Assembly: GCA_036924085.1 (NCBI GenBank)
Contig: JAVGWX010000013.1
Coordinates: forward strand, 43,348,175-43,412,174
Length of the DNA: 64,000 bases
From: Ariolimax columbianus
Lineage: Eukaryota; Mollusca; Gastropoda; Stylommatophora; Arionidae
Direction: 5' to 3'
The first letter of the stretch is position 1, and each line of letters starts with the position of its first letter. Positions 55,250-64,000 of this stretch are shown here, piece by piece. Below the pieces are notes generated by a model, which worked only from the letters and a program-made list of their open reading frames with translations, was not told the origin of the DNA and ran no database searches. A program made the translations under genes and the position numbers.

Positions 55250-56070
55250 ATACATGGATCTTCCGTGTTTATTTTTTGTGCTCTGCCAGTGACCTACCTA
55301 ATATTCCTTCTTCCTCCTCGTTCGTCTTCAGACTTCGACTTCAATGACTAACGGAGGCAGCAATCGAATTGCGGATCCGTGCACTTCTACAGCTTCTGGT
55401 TAGTTAGTTGCCCATCTCAAGTGGTGGCGACACCATCAGACGGCTGTGTCTTGATGTCACTTGCGCTGTATTTGAATTATTTGCGCGAAAGAAGCTACGC
55501 TGGTTATCATACTCACTTTCAGGTCCCGAACTACCTTGGACCAGTGGAAAAACATAAGTCAAGATGACTAACAGTGATTCAAGATGGAGGCACTCTGGTC
55601 CGACCTGTTTTGAGACCAGGGGCCGCTTGAAACCTGCAGGGCTCAAACCCACGCCGTTTCCGTTCATTTTTTTAAAGAGATGAGTGCCTTACATCTCTAC
55701 CACAGCTTCTCAGGAAAGAACACTGGCTGTTGCCAAATGCTCCATTTTTATCAGCAAACGATGGGCAAGACTGCAAATTGTTTTGTGCTGTCATGGGAGC
55801 TGTGCCTCAGGTACAAAGGTCAATAGTGCCAATTCCATTTGTCATCTAAAATGTATGTGTTCTAAATTCTTTCTTTCTATTGTTTCCTCTACTGCACCCA
55901 TTCATGCCGTTTGTATACATTTCCACTGCTGTTCTATGTCCTGTGAGACATGTTGTTATTTTATAAGGATCCCTTCTACCGTTAATTTTTTAAATTTTTT
56001 GCGTTCGCCTTATTTCTCTAATCATCAAGGCGGTGTGTGTTAAACTGTGGTTTTTATTTTAACTGTGGCC
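55250..56070. other. Intergenic sequence without a recognised gene
   Basis: Only short open frames. CCTCGTTCGTCTTCAGACTT at 55316 may be a further R2 scrap. Nothing else recognised. Confidence 0.4.
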
Positions 56071-56074
56071 CAGT

Positions 56075-56235
56075 GCATCCGACTTCAGCATGCATTTTAT
56101 GTAAGGGCCTGCTTCCTCCTGCATTTTTTAAGGGTTTGCTTCCTCGGGTTAACGGTCGGTGCTGTGGTGGGGATCGAACCCAGTACCTCGAGTTGTGAGC
56201 CGTGCCACTTAACCATTAGCCCACGCCATCCCCTA
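56075..56235 (-). mobile_element. tRNA-derived SINE R3
   Basis: The minus strand reads GGGCTAATGGTTAAGTGGC (A-box region, 56204-56222), then a B box GGGTTCGATCC (56171-56181). The 3' module contains TTAACCCGAGG and TGCTGAAGTCGGATGCACTG. That last module also occurs in R2 tails. A second copy is at 11230-11390. Confidence 0.72.
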
Positions 56236-56279
56236 ACGTTAATTGAAAGTTAACCTTTGTTTCTAACTCGATTAATGCA

Positions 56280-56890
56280 GTGATCCAAAACATAACTACA
56301 AGGAAAACGGTTATTCTAACAGATTTCAGGAGTGTACTCCAAGCCATCTCAATCACCAAACAAAATAGACTCTCACATGAAATAAAATACATCGGATTGC
56401 TGTCTCAAAAAACAGATTTAGTCCTACAGTGGATTCCGGCCCTGTGGGATCCCTGGAAACGAGAAAGCAGAGGAGCTCAAAAAAGCCGAAAGTGGCGGCA
56501 CGCATATTCCCCATCCACAGAGCTATAAAGAAACAAAGATACTCATCAAACGATCCATGAGGACAGGATGGAGAGACCAGCACAAAGAATACAAGTCAGA
56601 AAATTATAGGATAGACAATCTTGGCAGACAAAGATCTTCAGACTTAGAACAGGACATTGTAGACTCAAGTCCCACCTCAACAGAATGGGTCTAAAAGACA
56701 CCGCCACATGCGATTGTGGAGCACCTAAGCAAACACCAGAACATATTCTGCAGGACTGCCCCACCTATGCAGACCAAAGAGAGACAGTCTGGCCTGGGGA
56801 AGTGACCATGCTTTAAAATCTGTGGGGGACCGGCAACGACATGAAACGCAGTCTCCTTCGTGAACTTCGCCGGACTAGAAGCATAGCATC
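56280..56890 (+). mobile_element. RNase H LINE fragment, decayed
   Basis: Broken frames correspond to RNase H (VILTDFRSVLQAI, VLQWIPALWDP where WVPxHxGxxGNE is expected) and the tail TGHCRLKSHLNRMGL, CDCGAPKQTPEHILQDCP. Same family as 6365-7618. Confidence 0.7.
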
Positions 56891-57109
56891 AGTTGATCGA
56901 CGAAGAGGAAGAAAAAAAACCCAGTGATGTTCCACTTGGTTTAAAAAAAATGGTATTCCAAATTTTCTTCCATCGTAGTTGTAATTGTGTAGGCTGTGGT
57001 TAGTACACGTAACAATCTGCTATAGAGATTTGATATGGCTGAAGCATTTGCAGAGTCTAATCCTATTATTAAGTACATAACTGAATTAGAGGAAGCTACC
57101 AGAGGTTAA

Positions 57110-57439
57110 AACATAACTACAGAGAAAAATATGATTGAAAACGTTATCGTTGGGTAACTGTTTGGCTCAAGTGACCATCAGATCATCCGTTGGGATCTTA
57201 CAGTGAGGGGAGATGTAAATTTAAACTCGCTAGCAAACGACTACTCTAAGGCAGATGTACATAAGGTGATTGAGATAGCCAGCCACATAATCTGGAAAGA
57301 TATTCTCAGAGGTACAGATGTTGAACAAGAGTGGGAGAGTTTCAAAACAGTTTTAGAACAGCTAAAAGTGGAGTGTGTTCCATGTAGGGAGATAAACACC
57401 AAGCATAAAAAGTGGATAACTAGATTTGTAGTTAAATGT
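57110..57439 (+). mobile_element. LINE endonuclease-RT linker, split by a SINE
   Basis: GSSDHQIIRWDL (end of the endonuclease domain, after one stop) continues in frame to REINTKHKKWIT near 57420. The element resumes after the SINE at 57731 and decays by 57850. L2/CR1-like by layout. Confidence 0.65.
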
Positions 57440-57720
57440 GGGAATTTTGCGGCGAAGTGGTTAAGCTGTCGGCCTCGTGATCAGGTGGTGTGAGTTCGAC
57501 TCCTGACTCCGCCGTCTTTTTCACGGGTGTTTGATGCGGAGTCCCCTGCATCTCGTAGTCGCCCCCTAGTCGTCTTGTCCTTGACTTGCCACTGGGGTCC
57601 GGCGGCTCGAGACGAGAGAGTGAGCATAAAAAATATCGCAGTTAATCCTTACTAAAAATAGCGCTAGCAAAATTAATTATGCCGTCATCGTATACGATGG
57701 ACGGCGGCCTTTGCCTTTGC
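57440..57720 (+). mobile_element. tRNA-derived SINE (S2) with perfect 10-bp target-site duplication
   Basis: AGTTAAATGT is at both 57430-57439 and 57721-57730. The head GCGGCGAAGTGGTTAAGCTG (A box) and GAGTTCGACTCC (B box, 57492-57503) resemble tRNA-Ser-type SINE heads. The 281-bp body ends in a CTTTGCCTTTGC repeat tail. It is inserted in a LINE. Confidence 0.88.
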
Positions 57721-57869
57721 AGTTAAATGTAGAAGAGCTAAAAATAAAGCATTGAAAAAAAATGTAAAGGCAGGCAAATCAAAAGAAACATTTAAAATAT
57801 TTGCAAATATATAAAAAAAATTAAGCAGCAAAAATAGACTTGGACAAAAAACTTGTTAATAGGATCATG

Positions 57870-58510
57870 TGCATCTCCCATCAGAACTGGTGTGGGTGTC
57901 CAAGTATTGAAACGATTGTACTTGTTTTAGTTCCGTCTCGTTCACCGTTATACAACATTTTGGAGATAGGTGATGATTAGTTGCTATTATTACTTCTGAT
58001 TGTTTTCGCTTTGAATAACTGCCATGTTGACCAGTTCTTTGCAAATCTGACTCATTACGAATGAATGAGACTACTTGAACTTGTAAATCTTCTTCTTCTT
58101 TTCACATTTTGTCCTGCTTGTGACTTTCGGTGTCAGCTTATGAAGAGGGTTCTTGGTCATGTCCGAGTATGTGCTTTCGTACATGAGGAACTTCCCTGCT
58201 TCTGTTATTTGTGCTGTTCATCTTTTGCGTTGGCGACCTTTGGCTTTTTATCCATTGTATCTGTATAGAATTGCTTTCTGAGGGATACTATCAGCCTGTC
58301 TGGTGTTTGACATGCACGTGTCCAAAACATTTGGTTTGTTGTTCTAGCACTTGTGTTGTGACTACTTGTCTCCGAATATCTTCGTTTCTGATTCTATCCA
58401 TTCTTGTTACTCTAAGCATTCGTTGCAGGTATTTTACTTCTGTTGTTGAGATGTCTCTTTTATCTTTATTTGTTAATGTAAATTCTGACACTAATAGCAC
58501 AACGTTGGTA
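57870..58510 (-). mobile_element. LINE C-terminal fragment
   Basis: Reverse frame KYLQRMLRVTRMDRIRNEDI and QTKCFGHVHVKHQTG at 58430-58291, the usual region after the RT palm. The rest is broken. Confidence 0.6.
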
Positions 58511-58785
58511 GGAATTTTTATGATAACAAGTTTCTCCGAGTATTATTTTGTTAAATTTCAGGTTACATTTTTTACCCCAGTTGTTGTAAAAGTCCAACAT
58601 TTAATTTACCCGAATCAAGAAGTTGGCTAGCAGAACATATTTTGGTATTTTTTCACTGTTGAGAATAGTTGAGATAGTTGTACAGACGATAAGTTGCTGT
58701 CCACACACACACACATAAATAATAATATATGTACAATTAATTCAGCCAGTTAAAGTGATAGTTACACTGATACTTTACCAGAAGG

Positions 58786-59760
58786 ATGGCTTGGTGGAAA
58801 ATATGTATTTTTATGGGATTTGTAACAGCAGCAGTCCTGAGAAAGTTATTGAGACGAAGTAGGAGATGTCCAAGCAAGGTACTGATGCAAGGAAAGACAG
58901 TTATTATTACTGGGGCTAACAGCGGTATTGGTAGAGCAGCAGCCTTTGAGCTGGCACGTAGAAAAGCAAGAGTAATTTTGGCCTGTCGAAATTTGCAGTC
59001 TGCTGACAGTACAGTAAAGCAGATCCAGGCATCAACTAAAAACAACGAAGTCATATCAAAGGAATTGAATTTGGCTTCATTAAGATCAATTCGTAATTTT
59101 TGTGAACAAATTATTTTGGAAGAGCAAAATATTGATGTTCTTATCCTAAATGCTGGTGTATTTCAGTGTCCATACACAAAAACAGAAGATGGTTTTGAAA
59201 TGCAAATGGGAGTCAACCATTTTGGACATTTTTTATTAACTTCACTTCTTCTAGAAAAGATCAAGGCATCTGCTCCAAGCAGGATTGTGATTGTTTCATC
59301 TAGTCTCAGCAAAAGAGGCTCCATTAATTTTGATGACATTCATAGCAAGAAAGATTACAATAAACAGAAGGCTTATTTTGACAGTAAGCTTGCAAACCTA
59401 TTGTTCGCTCAGGGGCTGAGCATGAGATTAGAAGGCTCCGGGGTAGATGTGCTTCCTCTGCATCCAGGAATGGTCATAACAAATTTGGCCAGACATGTTG
59501 TATCAAAATTCTTAATGAAACCTCTGGGAATATTTGCTGTAATGTTAGGAATGCGTGACTCTGACGAAGGCGCTCAATCCTTAGTGTACTGCAGTGTGGC
59601 TGAGCAGCTGAAGGGAAAGTCTGGAGTTTACATAGGCAAGAATTTTGAAAAATGCTCATTTCCTATAAATGCTATGGATTATGAAACAGCAAGACAGCTT
59701 TGGAAACTTAGTGAACGTTTAACAAATTCTGAATTAGAATTATCTGAAACATATTATTGA
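58786..59760 (+). CDS. RDH14: RDH14-like retinol dehydrogenase (membrane short-chain dehydrogenase/reductase)
   Basis: 324 residues in one uninterrupted frame, the family's usual length. Residues 4-20 form a hydrophobic N-terminal anchor followed by basic residues (KLLRRSRR). Cofactor motif TGANSGIG at 42-49, NAG at 122-124, VNHFGHF at 143-149, SSS around 171-173, catalytic Tyr197 and Lys201 in YFDSK, and HPG at 226-228. The segment FQCPYTKTEDGFEMQMGVNH is characteristic of RDH14 rather than RDH11/12. Such enzymes reduce or oxidise retinoids and related lipid aldehydes with NADP(H) on ER or mitochondrial membranes; the substrate here is not known. The ATG is preceded by TTTACCAG, so a 5' UTR intron acceptor is possible. 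No AATAAA was seen close behind the stop. Confidence 0.93.
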   Translation: MAWWKICIFMGFVTAAVLRKLLRRSRRCPSKVLMQGKTVIITGANSGIGRAAAFELARRKARVILACRNLQSADSTVKQIQASTKNNEVISKELNLASLRSIRNFCEQIILEEQNIDVLILNAGVFQCPYTKTEDGFEMQMGVNHFGHFLLTSLLLEKIKASAPSRIVIVSSSLSKRGSINFDDIHSKKDYNKQKAYFDSKLANLLFAQGLSMRLEGSGVDVLPLHPGMVITNLARHVVSKFLMKPLGIFAVMLGMRDSDEGAQSLVYCSVAEQLKGKSGVYIGKNFEKCSFPINAMDYETARQLWKLSERLTNSELELSETYY

Positions 59761-59930
59761 TATATACTCTCGGTGCATTTGATGAACATTTATTGTGACA
59801 ATGATAAGTTACTGTGTATGAGAAAAAAATTACTGTTATTTTATATTACATGAAATATTTTTATAAACTATTTATGTTTGAAATAAGTTGGTAAAGGTTT
59901 GATGAAGATTAAGTTTATGTACAAAGTTTT

Positions 59931-60317
59931 AAGCTCAGTGGTCTTGATGTAAGGTGTCCACCACCTCGGGTGCCAGATGTCATGGGTTCGAATCACAGAG
60001 GAGACTGGGATTTTTTCACGTGGATGTTCTGATAAAAATTTCACTGATCACTGGGTAGTGAAATCGGACTCCTGTGTTCAGTGTCGAGCACATTAAATAT
60101 CTTTTGGCAGTTAGAAATTGAAATAGTAGGCTTAACGGCCGCTGCCTGGAGAAAATTCAAAATTCTAGTTATAAATCTACGCAAATTACTTGTATCTTCC
60201 CCCAAGCCTAAAAAGCTGCTGGATGTTAAATAAATACTACGTTTAGCCGAAGCATTCAACTGCCTGGCAACAGACATTAACATGCCTGTTTGAATACCAG
60301 GATTCTAAGTATTCCAG
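59931..60317 (+). mobile_element. tRNA-derived SINE (S3) with perfect 12-bp target-site duplication
   Basis: GTACAAAGTTTT is at 59919-59930 and 60318-60329. The A box AAGCTCAGTGGTC starts the element and the B box GGTTCGAATC is at 59985-59994. The 387-bp body ends TTGAATACCAGGATTC; a similar end occurs at 3395. It lies 170 bp after the RDH14 stop. Confidence 0.9.
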
Positions 60318-60329
60318 GTACAAAGTTTT

Positions 60330-61045
60330 GGTACTATGGCTATTCTTTGTGTATACTTTGATATACTTGCAGTGTTATTCTATGTTTAGTCACAAGAATA
60401 TGAACCAAGTTAAGAATAGGACAACTGTGACCTTCAAAGCATGTTGTAAAAGGAGACTAATGAGGGTTGTATGTAGGGCTAGCAGCCTCGCCATGCAAAA
60501 TCACAGCCTCAGCATCTGGTCGATACAGGCTCTCAAGGCCAGTGATGTGGTCCTATACTTCTGTTGAAATGAAAAGACATATCAGTATCTTATAAGCAGA
60601 ATTCAACTATGCCCTCCAGCTAGATTCATAGGTGCTTAGTATTTTTATTGCAGATGATAAAACTATGCAAACTGAAGATTCTTGTAGCTCTCTGCTTGTA
60701 TGATCTCCTGATCAGTCATTGTATGTGCCTGTACCTGCTTGATCTACATTTCATTTCAAACAACTGCAGTGTGTGTATTGCTGAGTTATCTTATATACTG
60801 TGACAGAGTCAGATATATATGGTGAATGAGGAAATAATTTATATTAACTTGATGAAACCTGTATACATACTGACACTGTGATATTGTTAAATGCTGGCTC
60901 CTTGGTTCTCTGAAAAACCATGGTAGATTTTGGCATTTAAATACATTAGGATATGCTACAATGAAAAATGAAAAATGAACCAGCAAACAGATCTCAATAA
61001 AAACCAGAATTCTGCAAAGAACACAAATGTTACAATAAGCTGTGG
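60330..61045. other. Intergenic sequence without a recognised gene
   Basis: AT-rich, short frames only, no repeat shared with the rest of the window noticed. Confidence 0.4.
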
Positions 61046-61393
61046 GACGATGAGACTAATGTCTGGTCAGGCAAAACACACTGATTAGAGAATGTTAGCC
61101 AAGATCAGGTCTGGAGAAATATACTGGCCAAGACCCTCACCTGACCTCTTCGTTGGTCGTCCTGGAAACGGGCTGTTGTCAACAGTCTGGCTAACAAGGT
61201 GAGGTTCGACATGATCTCTGTTGCAGTGAGTGACACGCAGATTAAGCCAAACATAGCACAACTACCTGGAGGACCCCTGTTCACCTTCATCAGCATGCTC
61301 GAGATGTGAGGAAAGCTACTGCAACCCATCACTTAACGCCCTTTTTAGGGCACACAAAATAGTAACCTACTCATTGTGGGCATTCGCAACAAT
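61046..61393 (+). repeat. R1 dispersed repeat, copy g
   Basis: ATGAGACTAATGTCTGGTCA, GGCCAAGACCCTCACC, TCCTGGAAACGGGCTGTTG, CAGTCTGGCTAACAAGGTG, ending CATTGTGGGCATTCG. Near full length. Confidence 0.82.
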
Positions 61394-61955
61394 ACCAACA
61401 AAAATAAACTGTGCGGAAAAACACCATTGGTCGACAAAGTCTGCACTTGTGAAGGATGAGTCAGAGACTTCCCACTTTTATTCTTAGTCTTAGTCGACCT
61501 GTACTTCTACTGTGGCAGATGCCCCTCTGCAGGTTCCAGCTCTGGTGTGAGCTGGATGTAGCTGGGAAAAGGATTTCCTGATTAGCGGGTCAGGCTTGAG
61601 CAGCTTAATACTCCGCTGCGTTGGGACAATCGCTTACAGAGGGTGGTTAACCGATGTGCGAGTTCCTTTTAATAGACTCAAACACCACAACAATGTAGAC
61701 TCACAGCCTGTTAGGCGCCATCTATGCTTCTCTAAACAAATCACCAAACTGCTTTTAATACCTTTTGTTAAATTGAGTTATAAGTTTAGTTCAGTTATCT
61801 GCATATTTGTGTCTTTAGTAGTGAAAATATATTTTGTATTTATCCTGCTATAAAATTTTAGCCAGGAGCCTGCAAAATAGAGTTCATTAGCAGACATTAA
61901 ACAGGATACAATTTTAAAGCGAGAAAGTGGAAAAAGTGTAGAGGATTTAAGTGCT
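61394..61955. other. Intergenic sequence without a recognised gene
   Basis: 61500-61690 is less AT-rich than its surroundings and may be an unrecognised old element. The rest is AT-rich with nothing identified. Confidence 0.4.
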
Positions 61956-61959
61956 GAAA

Positions 61960-62490
61960 ATCATCATCATCAGGTGCTCTGCCGGATCACGATCATGGAC
62001 CTCAATCCACTTCTATCATGTGTGTCATTTACCAACTCTATTGTTGATTGTTGTCTATGCCATTCTCTCCTGCTGTCCAGTGTCATCTCTCTCAGCCCTC
62101 CTCTGTTTCACTTTCCTGCTATCGTTCCCGTTGAAATGACAAGCTCCAAGCCGCCTCTTCTCATAATATGCCCGAAAAAGGACGGCTGCCTTGTTCTGAT
62201 CCTTGTAATAAGTTGTCTTTGTGTTTGTGCCTCCTTGTGTACTGAATCATTAGTCTTCTTTGCAGTCCATGAGATCTGCAGCATTCTTCTGTAAAACCAC
62301 ACCTCTGTTGCTTCAAATGATCTAAGTGCTTGCTTGCTAATTGTCCATGATTCACTGCCAAATGTAGGTACTGGTTCACTTAGCATCCAAGGACTATTTG
62401 TCAGTTCAAGCGACAAGATTTTGTTGCACAATATTTCTTTCATGGTCTGGAAACCGATTATGTTTGGGCTATTCTGCATTTTATTTCGAA
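61960..62490 (-). mobile_element. LINE C-terminal fragment ending in ATC repeats
   Basis: Reverse frame at 62370-62120: FGSESWTISKQALRSFEAT, then FYRRMLQISWTAKKTND and RQPSFFGHIMRRGGLE. The 3' end is (GAT)n at 61960-61973. Related to the copy at 52395-53450. Confidence 0.72.
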
Positions 62491-62496
62491 ATTGGA

Positions 62497-62672
62497 TTAT
62501 GGGGATCACGTCGATCCCTCACCTTGTTAGCCAGGCTACCATGAAAACAGTCCGTTTCCAGGAAGGGCTATGAGGAAACCAAGATGAGGGTATTGTCCAG
62601 TATATTTTGCTTGACTTCGACTAACATGTCTGATCAGTATATTTTTCCTGACGTTAGTTTTCCTTTCCCACA
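62497..62672 (-). repeat. R1 dispersed repeat, inverted, 5' half
   Basis: The reverse strand reads GGAAAACTAACGTCAGG, CAGTATATTTTGCTTGAC-like sequence, TTCCTGGAAACGGACTG and CCTGGCTAACAAGGTGAGGG. It joins the LINE fragment directly. Confidence 0.75.
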
Positions 62673-62763
62673 GACGTTACAGTAGACAGCCCTCAAATCT
62701 ACACAATCGCTATGTTCGTATCAAATGTCACAGGAAAATAATTTACAAGTACTTGTCTTGTGA

Positions 62764-63165
62764 AGAAGTTTTGTTGCACCAAGGGCTGATTTACAGGATT
62801 TAAAGGACTGGATTACCGGTACTCAGTCTTGTGAGGCTGCTAGTGTAGATACGGATGCTGCTGAGCAATATTGTACGAAATTTAAGAGCATAATTCAGAA
62901 AGTGTTCTCTTGCTGGAACAAGCTATCCAAACACATGAAAGATTATGACCCAGATATAGCTGCTGTAGAATGGTGCCTTAATCATTTTAATGACACTTTG
63001 ATAGCCCGCTTTTTAAGGGTAAAAAAATTCAAGATAAAGCAGTCAAACCCGGATTCATTGTTCAAAATGGTGGACAATTGCCTCCAACTGTTGAACCATA
63101 CACAAAACAGTTGCCCTAAAGGAGTAGTAACGATGACACTCTCCTTCCACCTCTGTGTGATTTAA
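62764..63165 (+). CDS. Unrecognised open segment, candidate exon
   Basis: Open for 134 codons with no ATG before 62902. It passes a possible acceptor GATTTACAG at 62788-62796, after which it reads DLKDWITGTQSCEAAS, KFKSIIQKVFSCWNKLSKHM, DYDPDIAAVEWCLNHFND, RFLRVKKFKIKQ, FKMVDNCLQLLNHTQNS. The composition is that of a soluble helical protein and no transposon motif is seen. I do not recognise the family. It may be an internal exon of a gene continuing right; no strong donor was found before the stop at 63163. Confidence 0.4.
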   Translation, partial: RSFVAPRADLQDLKDWITGTQSCEAASVDTDAAEQYCTKFKSIIQKVFSCWNKLSKHMKDYDPDIAAVEWCLNHFNDTLIARFLRVKKFKIKQSNPDSLFKMVDNCLQLLNHTQNSCPKGVVTMTLSFHLCVI

Positions 63166-63289
63166 ACATTTTTTTTAATTATAGAGGTTTGTTTGTATTT
63201 TCACCAAGAAAAGATTATTTGTTGTTAAATTATAAAAAGTTGTGGTTAGCTATAACAATAATATATAATAATAGATAAGATTAGAAACG

Positions 63290-63560
63290 GAGAAATTCGA
63301 CATAAAATCTTTGTTTCAGGACGTTGTGGAAGCAATATCACGCAAACATTGTTGCGCTGGACATGTGGCACGCATGCCTGACAATAGATGGACACAGAGA
63401 ACAACGTTTTGGTATCCGTATGCCTGTACAAATCCACAGGGTCGCCCACCTATGTGATGGGAAGATGGACTGGCCAAAGGCCTAGGCCTGCATTGGTACA
63501 GCGTTGCAAAAGATCAGGATGCAAACGGCATTGTTCACTTAAGGATAATATGATAAATAA
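63290..63560 (+). mobile_element. LINE C-terminal fragment
   Basis: One frame reads CAGHVARMPDNRWTQRTTFW, then a GRPPM segment and a stop, then WEDGLAKGLGLHWYSVAKDQ: the standard C-terminal motif of Jockey/RTE-like LINEs. Confidence 0.7.
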
Positions 63561-63569
63561 AAGTTAAAT

Positions 63570-64000
63570 AAAAATTATGTACATTACTTTTAATTTTTTT
63601 TTAAATGTTGTATTATATTTTTTCCTGTTAAAATATTTATATTGAATAATGTTGGTCTAAGCTCTGGACCTCAAACAGATTACCCTACTCCTAAATACAT
63701 ATATTTGATAAGTGCTAGAACGAACATAACATAATACTGAATGAGGTTCTGAAACCAATTAGATTGTTGTAGCGTACCTCATTGTATATCTTATTTTATA
63801 TATCCATTATTGTCAATACTAATACTGTAATAATGGAAAAAAATTTTGCATTTTAAAATGTGTTTTGTGCATTTCAGTGCTAAATTTAATTTCAGGAAAG
63901 TCAAAGTTTTAACCATTTCTCTGTGAGCATATATAAACCCATTCTTTCATTATTTATAGAAAAGCTGACTTACATGCATAGCACATCTTTGAATGAGATA
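63570..64000. other. AT-rich right edge; possible exon start at 63960
   Basis: Mostly AT-rich. TTCTTTCATTATTTATAG at 63942-63959 resembles a splice acceptor, and one following frame stays open to the window end (KLTYMHSTSLNEI). Too short to judge. Confidence 0.2.

Noticed and set aside
57440..57520. tRNA-Ser gene
   Set aside because: A and B boxes are present but the sequence continues as a 281-bp SINE with target-site duplications and cannot form a proper acceptor stem.
59931..60010. tRNA gene
   Set aside because: tRNA-like head of SINE S3, flanked by a 12-bp duplication.

Overview
The window is animal (invertebrate) nuclear DNA. It holds spliced genes with GT-AG introns, an AT-rich base composition, long introns and a dense load of non-LTR retrotransposons, DNA transposons, tRNA-derived SINEs and minisatellites. 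The species cannot be fixed from sequence alone; the mix (RTE and CR1-like LINEs, RNase H-bearing LINEs, mariner, piggyBac, several SINE families) fits a mollusc-like or arthropod-like protostome. There are no bacterial operons and no CRISPR array.

Three host genes are supported. (1) LRR1 (minus strand, five exons between 12656 and 1500) is the leucine-rich-repeat substrate receptor of a Cullin-2 ubiquitin ligase; its last coding exon is not visible and probably lies before base 1. (2) RAB4 (plus strand, seven coding exons from 15568 to 37506) is the early/recycling-endosome GTPase. It is reconstructed completely as 213 residues, every junction in phase, including a first exon with only 16 coding bases. 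LRR1 and RAB4 are divergent, their start codons 2.9 kb apart. (3) An RDH14-like membrane short-chain dehydrogenase lies at 58786..59760, complete within one exon. Two further exon-like segments are not recognised: 4149..4223 (+) and 62764..63165 (+).

Layout: 1-12.7 kb, LRR1 with introns carrying LINE debris and a SINE. 12.7-15.6 kb, intergenic sequence with a SINE-like repeat, a TAGT-rich low-complexity tract and the RAB4 promoter region. 15.6-38.4 kb, RAB4; introns 1, 3, 5 and 6 are packed with LINE fragments, a decayed piggyBac transposon and a foldback element. 38.5-58.7 kb, a transposon graveyard with a mariner, a 1.4 kb 38-bp minisatellite, a 44-bp tandem array and a nearly full-length RTE retrotransposon interrupted by a retroposed insertion. 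58.7-64 kb, RDH14, SINEs and LINE C-terminal fragments.

The least expected signal is a network of dispersed repeats, called R1, R2 and R3 here. R1 and R2 share a central block of about 110 bp but have different tails. R3 has a tRNA-like promoter head joined to a module also found in R2. This looks like modular exchange among SINE-like families.
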